A stretch of 64,000 nt of DNA from Acanthosepion esculentum (GCA_964036315.1 OZ038485.1:78766960-78830959), one strand, 5' to 3'; positions 33,288 to 45,031 are shown, counted from the stretch's first letter. Notes: generated by a model from the sequence alone, not told the origin. Program-made: numbers and translations.

Positions 33288-34610
33288 TCCTAATTTACAT
33301 TATATTTTGAAATAGAACATTACATGTTTAAAGCAAACACATAGACAGTCACACAAAAACTATTGGCAAAAATAATTTCACATTATAAAAAATTCTAAAC
33401 AGACATTTCATTGATTGGTAGTTATTTCTCTATAGAGGCGCAAATCAGAAGTGGACATTGATATTGCGTCCGTTGTAGCTATTAGAATTGATGAAAATCT
33501 ATCTTGCCGCCATTTTTGATCGGACGACCAGTGTTCTTCAACAACTGTATGTCAGCATTAACAAGCCACAACAAGTGGATCTATAAGGCTGACAGAGAGG
33601 CACAAATCATTCTGCATTTACTGATCAGATCTTTCTATTATATGTAAAATGATTTTAGAAATCTGACAGAGTATCTCTGAAAACATCGTGGTAAAATCAT
33701 TTTTAAAAAATCTGCATCAGGAACAGAGTAGATGACAGTGAAGATGAAATCCTTTAATGAAGATCCAGACTATTTTGTGGACGACGTCATCGAAAATAAA
33801 GATATTGTTTAAGCTGACAGCATAGTTGAAACTGTCATGGATATGTCTTTGACACGAACAACAGTGAAATGAGCTGAAATGCACTTAATATCTATGGGAA
33901 TAATTCTTTTCTTCATTGTTAACATCTTAAACTATAGGCATTAGTTTGATGACGATTAATCCTTAATTTTGAAGAGATAAAATTAAAATGTCCAGGAAAG
34001 TACCCACTCGGAAGTCTATGCAACAAAATGGCAGTTCTTGAAACAAGAACGATAGTATAACTTCTTACATTCGGAGAAAATGAGGAGAATTTAACTCAGA
34101 GGAATCGACTCACCACTGCTCAATTCAAAATCCGCATGGTTGTTTATCAGGATACTTTTGTCTCATTTTCTGTCAGTATATAAACAATCATGAAGATAAT
34201 ATATAAAATAAAGTAGATTTTATTTTTATTTAATAAACCGAACGCACATTTCGGTTAACTTATATATAATTACTATTTGCATAACAAGATTTATTGAATG
34301 TCAATATTTTCGATTTTACACTTTTACGACATTCATCTTGGTCTATCTGAAATTGAGCTTCCTTAAACGCTCAAGTTTCCTTGAACATTCAAGTTTTATC
34401 CAGAATGAACATCTCAAAGTCTATAACGATCATTTAAATACCGATAACCCATAAAACTATTTTTATCCATCAGTGCATTGGCGTCTATTTTGTTTAGAAA
34501 AATCCAAATATCTAGGCTTAACATTATTTGGTTTTCAGATAAGTTAAATGACTGTCTATAAGCATTTTAACGATGCCTGTTATCTATTTTGCGTTATTTT
34601 CCTTTTCCAG
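33288..34610. other. AT-rich intron upstream of exon E, nothing recognised
   Basis: No supported exon or element. Confidence 0.5.
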
Positions 34611-34720
34611 GTTTGTTTATTGATGTTAGCAACAACTGTTCAGTTCTTGACCATCCAAACATCTGCTTTGTGTACGAATATGTCGGATCAAAAGATTCAG
34701 ATAGGGAACAAAGCCAATAT
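34611..34720 (+). CDS. ITPR-like: Exon E of IP3R-like gene
   Basis: This 110-nt exon starts with two bases completing a Cys codon split with exon D (T|GT), then 36 codons, ending in phase 0. The acceptor is ...TTTTCCTTTTCCAG and the donor TAT|GTAAGT. The translation runs LFIDVSNNCSVLDHPNICFV and ends in a polar stretch (SKDSDREQSQY). In IP3R the same place reads MH(M/V)HVD---QE, then V-YARLW-EI, followed by an acidic linker. The split-codon match with the exon 6 kb upstream is strong evidence that the two are spliced together. Confidence 0.88.
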
Positions 34721-35119
34721 GTAAGTAATCATGTTTTCTTGTTCTTGCTAAGTTTTCGGCATGGAAATTTAAGTGAATGTGCTGGGTGTTCAATCTCAAG
34801 TTCAGAAAATGAATAAATCTAGCATTTCTGGTAAATACAAAAAATTCATGCAAAGCCCTTGAATCGCACCACCCTTGTTCTAACCAGTTAATATCGAGGA
34901 TTATTTAATACTTGATTCTCTTGGGAAAAACTATGAATCCGTTTCTTTTCTCCATAGCTATGGGTTAAACAGCAGGGTAGACTTTGCTCTCTAGAAATGG
35001 GTGGTAACCAGAAGGAAAACTGAATTTCAGACCCTGGAGAAGGCAATATGGCTGCATAGCAGTTCACAGATACCAAGAAAAAACTGTAGAGAGTCATGAT
35101 CCCGTACATGTTGAAGATT

Positions 35120-35483
35120 TTGATTTTTACGTCTTATCAGCCTTTTGAAGATTATTTAAAGCCACAAAATATTTGGGGATTGTAAAATTTTGGGGGGAGA
35201 TGATAATGATTTATTGATACTGGTCCTAATATTTAATCCATACTGGGAAGGAGATGATGTGGATTCATATTCTTAAAGGTATTTGCGCTTAAGTGAATAT
35301 AATAGACCCGACTGGAATTGGCCTACCGATTTCCAATTGTTAGCCGTTATACATTACTCCAATTTCACATCCAAGCTTACAGCAGCCGATATTCCCAAGT
35401 GGTCACCCATCTAAGTACTCTCGCCAGATTCGACGTAGCTTAACTTCGGTGATCGGTTGAAGAATGGTGTTGAAGAGATATCA
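35120..35483 (-). mobile_element. Chimeric 5S/tRNA SINE, reverse orientation
   Basis: On the minus strand the 5S-like head (about 35483-35370: CCGATCACCGAAGTTAAGCT, TACTTAGATGGGTGACCACT) runs into the tRNA-derived unit and body (GGAGTAATGTATAACGGC..., AATTCCAGTCGGGTCTATTA) and the tail near 35120. Same composite as 9893-10235 and 58884-59210. Its 5' end abuts the hAT-like element at 35492. Confidence 0.78.
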
Positions 35484-35491
35484 CATTAAAA

Positions 35492-35603
35492 TAGCTACCT
35501 CCACGAGATCGCTAAAAAAGAGAGCATAGCATGATGAAAAAGACGCCAAACTTGACGAAAACAAAATTTTATCCTCTAAATATTTATGTTATTATTAAGA
35601 GGA
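35492..35603. repeat. Left terminal inverted repeat of hAT-like element
   Basis: About 112 bp, complementary to 37267-37378 at roughly 88% by eye. The match decays past ATTATTAAGAG. Confidence 0.8.
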
Positions 35604-37266
35604 AAGATCAAAGTTTATTTTAATAATTTAAAAAAAAATTCCTTCTTTTTAGAAAAATCTGAATTTTCATTTTAAAATCCTTGTTTCTCTTTGTATCACC
35701 GGAACTAGTAAAATAACATACACTTTTTTTCACGTTTTTTTTTTGTAAGGCACACATTAATTTGGAAAATCTTGCAAAAATGAAAATAATTGTCGGATGT
35801 TAATGAAACTTTCAGAAACTATACACAGATGATTGACATTATTATAAATATGTTTTATTTTATTAAAGTCATGGCAGAAATATTTTTATATTTATTACCC
35901 CCCATAACTAATTTTATGAAAACTCTAGAAATTCGATCGAGTCTACTTTAGTAATTACAATCGTTAAAAACACAAGGCTTTGAGGAATGCAAATCATTTT
36001 TTTTAGTTTTTAATTGAACCCCTCTACCTGAAAATCAGCTCTGAATTGTAACATACAAAACTCAATAAAACAAATATATTATTTAATTTCAAATGATTTT
36101 ATTTACTCTTAGTTGTTTTTATGAATATGGACAATATTTTCTGAAAGCAAAAACAATTTTCGATGAAAAATGAATTTTTAATACAATTAATTGTTATTTT
36201 TTAATTATAATAGATTTTTACATTTAAGTTGTCAAAATATTATAAAATTAGTTAAAATCCGCATCAGGTTTTGTAAGTGTCCTTATAAGATAGATCTTTT
36301 TTTAGTGCGTTGTAAATTGTATCGTTTTGACTAATCAGAAGATCCGCAGTAATTAAGAAATGTAATTTTGTGTTTATAATCATGCTGTAATTATAAAGTA
36401 CGGAAGACCAACCAGAATACAATTAAGTTGCGTTATTTGAGTTAAGAATTGTTCTTCGCTGTTAAGGCCTTTACTTTTGCGAAACACGTGTCAAGACGTT
36501 TATTTGATTTTTCAATTTCAACTGAGAAGTATCAGTATCATCTTATGAAATTTATATGATTGTATTTTTATATTAATCTCAGTTATGGCATTATTTCCAT
36601 AAATGAAATATCAAAATTAATAATAAAATGAATGGAAATACAAATAACACAGTAAAATGTAGTAAATATACACAATTTCATAAGAAAGGTACCTATAAAT
36701 TAATTAGATACTTTTCTCATGAAATTTAATCTCACTCGTAACAGTCTTATTTTTATTTCTTTATAATATATTTTCCATAAAGCATCATACACGTAAAGGT
36801 GAAAGCTAAGTACAAAAAAATGAAAGTTTTCCTTAAAAATAACGAGGTAAATAATTTGTTCACTTAAATGTAAATAATTTCACTTTTCTCCTTCCGTAGA
36901 ACAAATTATCCTTATGGAATCCGTCAATATGTCATTCATCACCTGTCAAGTGACGCGAAAGTTTATGACCTGCTTTGTTTTATTTTCAAATTTTCGGCGC
37001 AGAAGCTAAGTTAAGCTTGGTTCAAAATATTTTAAATAAACATTATAATTTCTGATTTTCTTAAAATAAATTTTGAAAAAATGATAATTGATATTTAAAA
37101 GAATTTCAAACAGAGATTTTCATTGATTTGATAAAATGGAAAAAAAATAGGTTGCCATCTGTCAATTTTGCTGACTCAAAAAAAAAAGAAAGATTTTTAA
37201 CAAAATTTTCGGACGTGCTAGGAACGATTAAAAAATGTAAAAAAATACCCCCCCAAATACTTTGCT

Positions 37267-37378
37267 ATTTACTCTTAATAATAACAAACATTTAGACTAT
37301 AAAATTTTGTTTTCGTCAAGTTTGGCGTCTTTTTCATCATGCTATGCTCTTTTTATAGAGATCTCGAGGAGGTACCTA
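37267..37378. repeat. Right terminal inverted repeat of hAT-like element
   Basis: About 112 bp, partner of 35492-35603, ending GGAGGTACCTA before the CATTAAAA target copy. Confidence 0.8.
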
Positions 37379-37386
37379 CATTAAAA

Positions 37387-38444
37387 CGATACTGAAGTAG
37401 CCATTTTAACACGCTCGTTGGAGCTTAATAGACGGAAGGCATTTATCTTTGTGGGGAGAAATTTTCCAAATTCCCTGGATCTTATTAAGACTACACCATT
37501 TATGAATTTCGCAAATTTTAACTCTTTAAATTATTTTCCGATTCTTTTTTTACTAAAACCCAACCAACACTATTTATTGAGAAAAAATCCGGCCGCCCGA
37601 TAATTAAATTAAAAAAAGAACACTCGCATTAGATGCCAGAGAGTATGAATAAGAAAAAATCCTTAATCTATTCCCACCAGATTTTCTCATTTTAGTTGTT
37701 ATAGCCACGCTTCGTCCATAGTAAAGTTCTTCAGCTATGTGTTGCATTCAGCAAAAATAGTTGGAGTAGAAATGGATTCATGCTTTTCCCAATAGCATCA
37801 GGAAGAAGTGAATACAGACTACAGCCAGAGTTTGAACTCGATTTGCCGATTTCGTTTAACTGCACATCCTGGCCTATCAGTTAAGCACCGATATATTGAT
37901 GAAAATCTTGCTCTGAGATATAAAGAAATATGTTTTAATGGCTACAGACTGTAATTAGCAAATTACTTGCATTTTTCCTGCTTGCATATAAACACGTTTA
38001 TTACTAGGAATGAGAAAGAACAAATAACAGAAATTTTGATTGTTGACACTGCTTAATATAGAACAAAAGCAAACAAGACAAATAAAAAGCAGGAAAGAGT
38101 TCACATATTTTAATAAATGCAGTTATTAATAACGTCAGCATTCCTGCATCAGTAAAAAAAAATGTTAATTTGTTCGTCCAGTTTTTAAACTAATTACTGA
38201 CTCTGAAGAGGTCACCATTTTTTAAAAGTTACATTGGCCAATGAACTCACTTATTTTGAATAAAAGTTTGTGTATCCCAAAAATATAGTAGAACAATTAG
38301 CCGATAAACTCCTAGATAAGTTAGTATGCTCATTAGCAAAAAGGTGGATTTGAATAGCAAAAGGTGCCTTTCAAAATTTAAACAAAGTAGTCAGGAGCAA
38401 GAAAATATCTTTAAGAGGCATAAAATGAATGCTGAATTTGAGTA
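37387..38444. other. AT-rich intron, nothing recognised
   Basis: No supported exon or element. Confidence 0.5.
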
Positions 38445-38825
38445 TGAGTATGCCATGTGAGTGTCAAATTTTCCAAGCCATCTTTCGTTACTATATGCCC
38501 CAGATAATTTCAATTGTCTCTTCCGGATGTTAAGTATAAGTGTTCTTTTTGTTTCCATTTTCGTCGTTGCTCACATGTTGAGTCCATGATATTCTCAGCA
38601 TCCTTCTGCCGAACCACATTTCTATTGCTTCAAGCCTCTGTGAAGAGATTGTCTAGATTCACTGTCATATAGGAGGAATGATATAATGTAACAGGTCATT
38701 ACTCTTTTCATTGTTTCTAACGAAATTTTCCTGTTCCTTAATAATTTGTTTAGCTTTTGGAAGACGTATTTCGCTATCCCAATGCGCCTTCGAATTTCGA
38801 TGTCGCACTTTCCGTCCTTTGTTAA
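38445..38825 (-). mobile_element. RTE-like LINE C-terminal fragment, reverse orientation
   Basis: Collinear with 12186-12850 (TGTGAGTGTCAAATTT-CCAA, TTTAGCTTTTGG-A, TTCGCTATCCCAATG-GCCT, CGAATTTC-(A/T)TGTCGCACTTTC). Decayed, no intact frame. Confidence 0.75.
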
Positions 38826-39067
38826 AACACTTAAGGTTTTTTTCAGTCGTTTATCTTCGGTTTCGGTGGCTAAAGTAAGTGCATTTAGGGTAAGACTGAT
38901 TGATCTGGTCTATGCCTATGCTTCTTCTCCCATTGGTCGTTCTGAATTCTCTTGGCTGCTTGAACAGTTTCGTGTGTTAACACGTTTGTGTCCCAATAAA
39001 TATATTGTGATTACTAAACCTGATAATATGTCTGGGGTCGTGATTTTGAATCATGATGTTTTATTTT
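38826..39067 (+). mobile_element. Penelope-like element N-terminal coding fragment
   Basis: An open + frame reads FRVLTRLCPNKYIVITKPDN then MSGVVILNHDVLF. The motif (I/V)ITKPDKG-GVVI-(N/D) is characteristic of the segment before the RT in Penelope-like proteins. Upstream sequence in the same frame (LIDLVYAYASSP) is consistent. It is cut off at 39067 by a LINE-A 3' end, so the RT itself is gone. Confidence 0.6.
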
Positions 39068-39240
39068 AATCATTTTGCCCCAAGCAAGGAGATAAAGCCA
39101 CTAAAACACAAGAGGAAGTGAAAGAGAATGTAAAGATTTCTTTAAGTGAAGGAACCGGAAACACAATCTTAAACAGGGAAGAGGAGATAAACCTCTAATC
39201 CTGTTCAAAAGACAGGGAATGAGTTTGAATCGGGTGATTC
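39068..39240 (-). mobile_element. LINE-A-related 3' end, reverse orientation
   Basis: Starts TCATTTTGCCCCAAGCAAGG. The following AAGTGAAAGAGAATGTAAAG and AGAGGATAAACCT-like blocks match 47003-47200, a 3' UTR variant that differs from the main LINE-A tail. Confidence 0.6.
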
Positions 39241-39405
39241 ACATCAATAAAAAATGCCTTATATTATTACAAATAGTATTTGATAGCATTTTTATTGAAT
39301 CTATTCGAAACCTTTTCAAGTAATTGCTTTGAAGTTATACGTTCAGTTGACCACTAGCTACGAGTCTCTTCCCTCGTATAAACAAACACACATACATAAG
39401 CACCC

Positions 39406-39407
<2 letters not shown>

Positions 39408-39481
<74 letters not shown>
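39408..39481. repeat. (TA)n microsatellite
   Basis: About 36 TA units. Confidence 0.98.
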
Positions 39482-39485
<4 letters not shown>

Positions 39486-39744
39486 CAGAATTATAATCAG
39501 TGAAAAAGAAACTTCAAAATAGAAAACATTCAAAATTGTCTCGAAACATTGCAAACGCAATACCCATTCCAATTTATGCACTAGTGATGTGGAAATTTAA
39601 ATAGTTTTGCGTGTGTTCACGTCATGTCGTTTTTAGTAAGGATTTAATTGATATAGATGCATTTAAGTTCGAGAATAATCGAACTCTTATGCGTTTTACG
39701 TATCATGGCGACCTTATTAATTACATGAGATAATCAAGAGATAT

Positions 39745-40045
39745 GTGGGTAGTGTAACGGATATCGGTGCGAAAATTGGACTCAACGACCTGGGTTCAAA
39801 TTCCAGATTAGTCTGTTGCGTACACTTTCGCACAAATGTCCTTAGGATAGGGATAAGCCCCTCTAATCTCTCATCTCGCTATGGGTTAAAAAGCAGTATA
39901 GACTAGGTCCTATAATCTTGGGTGGCAAAGAAAAATCCGTGAAGAAGGCAACAGGAAACCACTCCATTATCTTTCCGAAGAAAATACAGCAATTCACAGA
40001 TAAAGAAAAATAAGTTGTTATGGATTTTTTAAAACTCGAGGTATC
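39745..40045 (+). mobile_element. tRNA-derived SINE
   Basis: An A-box-like GGGTAGTGTAACGGAT and the B-box GGGTTCAAATTCC lie in tRNA spacing, followed by the family body (CTATGGGTTAAA-AGCA, GACTAGGTCCTATA). It resembles 42896 and 53939 in the second half (CTTGGGTGG-AA, GAAGGC). No folded mature tRNA. Confidence 0.7.
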
Positions 40046-41034
40046 CAAAAGCTTGCATAAAATTTCAGATATAATGCGAACTTAATAACAATTAAGTATC
40101 AACTCGTAGTGGTTATTAAAATTTCTTGCAGACCATTAATAAAGTAGTGAGTTCCATATTTCCTTCATGCCACACGGTCTGGTTATTAAATAACAATAAG
40201 ATACCAATTGTACAAATAAAATAAAGCTAAAATTTCATGCGGAGATATTAAAAAAAATGTTTCATTTATTCTTCGCCTTGATAGCAAATTGTTAATGTTT
40301 GTCCATCCGGATAAAAAGTGATAATGCATGTTTATTTTATTATATAGATCCAATAATGATTCTAATATTTTTTGTAATATTTTCTTATTAATAATCTTTC
40401 TTTCAGTATATATTTTTTATCTTTTATCTTTTTGTCCATTTTTACGAATTCTTTGAAAAGTTCTTCCTTAATGCAACGACCATTCATTTTCCATTTCAGT
40501 TACCGAATCATAGTCCAAAAAATCATTTTCATTGCCTTCTTAATTCCCAAAATATTAATTTTAATGTCATTTACCTGAAAACATTCACATTTCTATGCTT
40601 ATCGCTTTTGCTATATTATTTCAATGAATACATTTATGTATAGAATTTTATTTATCATTTTTTACTATTTTTGTCAACGTTGAAATCTGCTTTTAATTGC
40701 CTCCTCAATAATTCAGAGGTTTAATTAAAATTTAAAATAAGTCTGTAAGTCTGTGTCAATCATCGAGTTACGTTCATAAAATTAGCGTATTTGATGGTGT
40801 ATAAGAATTCTCCCTGACGCATATATTTCGTAAAATTTCTTATACACGAATTTTGGGTATCAAATTTTGCGTTCAACTAAAATGTCTGAAATTCCAACTG
40901 AAAGTATGCATGCTCGTCATCGGAAAGAAAATTTTACGTTGACGCCAGTTCATCATGTTGAGGTTGAAGTTTCAACCTTTCAAAATTGTCCAACTTTAGT
41001 CACATACTCACATGCACACACATACACACACACG

Positions 41035-41036
<2 letters not shown>
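40046..41036. other. AT-rich intron, nothing recognised
   Basis: No supported exon or element; ends in an interrupted CA tract. Confidence 0.5.

Positions 41037-41088
<52 letters not shown>
41037..41088. repeat. (TA)n microsatellite
   Basis: About 26 TA units, immediately upstream of a fold-back element. Confidence 0.97.
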
Positions 41089-41090
<2 letters not shown>

Positions 41091-41105
41091 CAGGAGGTAT
41101 AAAAA

Positions 41106-41293
41106 ATAAACATATGTCTGCAAATCTTCCGTTTTTGAGTTATTAAGTTTACAGTAGACGCTGTTAAATATACAATCCGAAATACAATTCCAAAATACTT
41201 TTACAAACTTTGGGGACGGGTTCCTGATATCTACTGTAAACTTTCTTTAAACTTAATAACTCAAAAACGAATTATTTGCGGACATATGTTTAT
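41106..41293. repeat. Fold-back (MITE-like) element with 46-bp inverted arms
   Basis: 41106-41151 and 41248-41293 are complementary at 42 of 46 positions (outer ATAAACATATGTCTGCAAAT). A second inverted pair, AAGTTTACAGTAGA with TCTACTGTAAACTT, lies inside in a shifted register. The centre is 71 bp with no coding. Target duplications are unclear. Confidence 0.85.
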
Positions 41294-41524
41294 GTACACT
41301 TTTGTCCTTGTTTTGGTGTGATGAACGCACCCCACAAATATGTAAAATTATTTGATATACCATTTATATATATAAATTAAAAATATAAAACGTTCGTTAT
41401 ACTTATCGAAGATCTTCAATACGTGTAGCGAACTTTTTAGATTATTAATCATTATTGTTCTCGGAAAGAAATGAGCACTTTACTTGGCCAGTTTCTGCTC
41501 AACAATATTTGTTTATCAATTTAT

Positions 41525-41995
41525 CCATAGTAAAGCGATAAAGCCACTAAGACGCAAGGTGTTACTGAGTTTGAAAGAATATGAGAAAAAGAAAACATTA
41601 ATATGAGCGAACGATAAAAACCTGGAATTAAAAAGATAAAAAGAATATAATGATTGACAATGCATTTAAAGTTTTAAACTGAAAAACAAAAATCTGGAAG
41701 TGAGATGCATAAGTGGGAAGTGGAGTGAATAAATTGTTAGCATAGAACTTGCATCTAACCGTTTCAACAGTAAAAAGATGAGAGCTAGCTACCAATCTAG
41801 TACTGCGCTAAACTCGTAAAGTCTAAGCACCAAAAAAGAAAGCTTATCAGAACAATTTCCATGAAAAAAATATAGAAAAAAATCACAGGAAATCTAAGGT
41901 ATGGCGTTGGGAAAATGACTGAAGTCGAGATGCCAGGTCAGGACCGATAAAATTGTAGATTTTTCTTTGAATTTTATCAAGAATCTATAAATGTT
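41525..41995 (-). mobile_element. LINE-A 3' fragment, reverse orientation
   Basis: GCGATAAAGCCACTAAGACG...TCTAACCGTTTCAACAGTAAA...GAAAGCTTATCAGAACAATT, collinear with 5697-6200. The terminal CCCCAAGCAAGG has decayed. No frame. Confidence 0.72.
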
Positions 41996-42463
41996 GATAT
42001 CCGTTAAATTACGTAATTTGAAGTATATTAATAGGTGTCATATATTTATTTATTCGAATTTCATCTGGGTCAATTTGTCAGGAAGATGACTTTTTAATGT
42101 TATCGGCCTAGGGAAGCGATCCCAGAATGCGACAACTTCGGAAAGTGCGGAAAGACATAGACAGGTTGACCCAAGACTTGTGACTGAATTTGAGAAGACG
42201 GAACTATTTGGGGCAATCGATAGTCATGCTAGCATGAAGTCACAAGTCACTGTAACCGAGAGTATGAACGTACTGACCTTGTTCAGACAGTTGACCAGGC
42301 CAGATAAAGGGGTCTTTCCCAGAAACGGCAACTAAGGTCCGTTCAGCATAGCTGCAGTCTCTATGGGTGTGGAACAAAAACAAATGTGCCTGAGCTGGCG
42401 TCTGCAACAGTGATTGGTTAACCTCCTTTATATATAGGCAAACTCGGATACAACCGGTTAGCC

Positions 42464-42464
<1 letters not shown>
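41996..42464. other. Unclassified, GC-richer patch at 42100-42400
   Basis: Balanced composition around 42100-42400 suggests old repeat sequence; no domain or terminal structure recognised. Confidence 0.35.

Positions 42465-42542
<78 letters not shown>
42465..42542. repeat. (TA)n microsatellite
   Basis: About 38 TA units abutting the LINE-A end that follows. Confidence 0.98.
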
Positions 42543-42544
<2 letters not shown>

Positions 42545-42545
<1 letters not shown>

Positions 42546-42885
42546 TTGAAATCATCCCAAGCAATGCAATAAAGCCACTAAAACAAAAGTAGTTACTGGG
42601 CATTGAAAAATGAGAAAACAGAAACATTACTAAGGAGCGAAAACAATAGAAGATTAATCAGGAAAACTGTAGATAGCAATTGACATTGCTTTTAAAAATT
42701 TTTGCAGATTAAAGTCGACTGGAAAGCATAGAGTCGGAAGAGAGGTCCATAAGCGGGAAGTACGAGAAAATAAAATGGTAGCATGGAATTTACCGTTATG
42801 TCTATCCCACTCAGCTGTAAAGCAATGAGACCTCTTTGCCAATTTAGTATTGTGCTTAAATTAATAAGTCTCGGTACCAAACATT
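42545..42885 (-). mobile_element. LINE-A 3' fragment, reverse orientation
   Basis: GAAATCATCCCAAGCAATGC...GCCACTAAAACA...GTCTCGGTACCAAACA, collinear with the start of 5697-6460. The minus strand keeps short stretches such as FYFLVLPAYGPLF, from the FFPRTSRLWNSLP tail. Confidence 0.72.
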
Positions 42886-42895
42886 ATATATATAT

Positions 42896-43290
42896 AGTAG
42901 TGGATAGCGGCTCGGATTGTTCAATCGGAGATCCGAGTTCGAATTCCAGTCGAATTCATTACATTCACGTACGTGCTAATACTCCTGGGAAAGGTACTGA
43001 TCCTATTCTTCTTCCTCCATCTATGGGTAAATAGCATGACAGACTAGGTTCTATAGCCTTGGATGGGAACTGGTCTAGGAGAAGGCCAACTTTAAATTCA
43101 AAACCTACATAGGGTTGTTTGGGGAACTTGTAGCACGTACTGCACCAGATCTCTGTATTCGGCCCTTAAAATTGTGTTTAGTTCTGAACAAATTCACTAT
43201 AATCAAATCATATGTGCTGGTGTCTGGGTTGTCGATTCTTAGGAACTGAGCTGCGTGACCCTCATACGTCGAATATGACAGGAGAGTCCA
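42896..43290 (+). mobile_element. tRNA-derived SINE
   Basis: GTAGTGGATAGCGGCTCGGA (A-box side) and GAGTTCGAATTCCAGTCG (B-box), then body CTCCTGGGAAAGGTA, CTATGGGTAAATAGCA and GGGAACTGGTCTAGGAGAAG. Closely related to 53939-54330. Flanked on the right by TA repeats. Confidence 0.78.
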
Positions 43291-43291
<1 letters not shown>

Positions 43292-43357
<66 letters not shown>

Positions 43358-43370
43358 TAAATGTCGTCAG

Positions 43371-43443
<73 letters not shown>

Positions 43444-43579
43444 CAGTAAGTGGAGTCAGTAAATTTTGCATTTTATGCGTAATAATCAGAGTAACCTTCA
43501 TAATTTTGTTGGATTAGGTGCATATTGTGTTTCAGAAAGATAATGTACACTACCTTGCCTACCTAGACGGCTCATCCCT

Positions 43580-43631
<52 letters not shown>

Positions 43632-43655
43632 TAAACACAGACACGCACACACACA

Positions 43656-43706
<51 letters not shown>
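43292..43706. repeat. Cluster of four (TA)n tracts
   Basis: TA tracts at 43292-43354, 43373-43441, 43583-43628 and 43659-43706. The first two are separated by AGTAAATGTCGTCAGTAA, and AGTAAGTGGAGTCAGTAA follows the second, suggesting a larger unit (TA tract plus ~18 bp) duplicated with it. Confidence 0.92.
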
Positions 43707-43710
<4 letters not shown>

Positions 43711-44516
43711 AGAATTTTGTAAATATCGAATTACGTTATCTATTCCAAATGAAACAAAGTGAAGAAAAACCCTGATTTACTCGGATAAAAGACAACATTC
43801 ACATCACTGTAAAGCTCTAAAACTGAGCCAAAATTAAAATATTGTGTCTGAGATCGTTAAGTATTTTCCTTCGATACCGATGATTTGTTATCGAACTAAG
43901 TAGAAGCAAGGATTTCGAATGCAGACAAACATTTAATTGTCGAAAAACTGACGTAGCATCATTTCTCTCTCCTCCATTTACCTCCATCTCCATTTGCGCT
44001 GTATTAGACTTATTAAATATATCCTTTGACGCCCTACTCTAACCTAACCTGGTAGTTAGAATGGTCATCCTGCAAATTTCTTTATTTTTATTCTAAGTTC
44101 GATCCTCACTGGGCGCTTTATTAATGTGGTTTTTTAGACTAGACGTAAACATATGCGTATAATCCAACCCAATGGCTAAAATAGCTGCGTATTTTTCCTC
44201 TGGCGCTAGATTGCAATATTCGAGCAGACTTAAAATCACAGATTTCGGACCTTGATTATTAAGGTTGGCAATCACTCCCCCGCTTAACGGATTGGCGCAA
44301 CACAATCCCCTTACTCCTATCTTAGAATTCAGTCGTAAATAAAATTAGACCAAAATTTGACAGTCTTGAAAATTTATCATTAGCCTCAGAATTAATGAGG
44401 AGGTGGTGCCTTCTTTGGTATTTCCAAGTCGTGCCGTATTCTTCACTTGGATTTAGTCTCGTTGCTAATAACATGTTCCTTGTTTACTGTTGTGCTTTAA
44501 ACGTTTCCAAACTCAG
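43707..44516. other. Intron, nothing recognised
   Basis: No supported element before the candidate exon F. 44090-44330 is slightly GC-richer. Confidence 0.45.
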
Positions 44517-44555
44517 CTTCAAATGCATCGCAGCGGAAGTGAAGGAGACTCAGAG
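44517..44555 (+). CDS. Possible small exon F of IP3R-like gene (acidic linker)
   Basis: This 39-nt phase-0 segment encodes LQMHRSGSEGDSE. It has a plausible acceptor (ACGTTTCCAAACTCAG) and a donor GAG|GTAGGA. It falls between exons E and G, both phase 0, so it can be inserted without changing frame. Its Ser/Gly/Asp/Glu composition suits the variable acidic linker found at this point in IP3Rs, where vertebrates read roughly DYDSSGASKDE. A segment this short cannot be proven by homology and the donor is only moderately good. The sequence just downstream is unremarkable. Confidence 0.42.
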
Positions 44556-45030
44556 GTAGGACAAATATATTCCTCTTTGCCTTCCCAGCAACAAAATCCC
44601 GTCTCCCGTTTTTTTTTATCTCTTTATTTCTATACTTACAAAACTCTCCCAGTTTGTAGTTCTTTTTATCTTCCTTTGTCATGTTATACAATTAATAATT
44701 ACACTCCAAATAGCCGCAAGGTCTCAGACACAGACGCCACTTATTTTTGTATGTCTTTCTAACTGTGGGGCTATTGTTAAATGGACACGGCACTGCTCCA
44801 CCTACCAGACAGGTGAGAAGAAGAATATCGTGTCAGAAATGCATATTACTCATTTTCCAGTCCGAAAAGATACCTTAATATTATAGATTGTATTTTATTG
44901 GGACACGTGTTTGAATAGACACCCTTGTTTATTTACAAACAGTGGGAGTAGCATCTACGAGAATAATTAAAAGATTTGAGAAAATGTAACGCTCTGCAGG
45001 AATCTAACCTGTATTTCCATTCATACATTC

Positions 45031-45031
<1 letters not shown>

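Larger units (their letters stand above)
35492..37378. mobile_element. Non-autonomous hAT-like element with ~110-bp TIRs and 8-bp TSD
   Basis: The left terminus (35492 on: TAGCTACCTCCACGAGATCG) and the reverse complement of the right terminus (from 37378: TAGGTACCTCCTCGAGATCT) align for about 110 bp, including GAGCATAGCATGATGAAAAA and CTTGACGAAAACAAAATTTT. Identical 8-bp CATTAAAA flanks both sides (35484-35491, 37379-37386). An 8-bp duplication with a TAG...CTA terminus is the hAT signature. The 1.66-kb interior is AT-rich with no transposase frame, so it must rely on another element. Confidence 0.85.
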
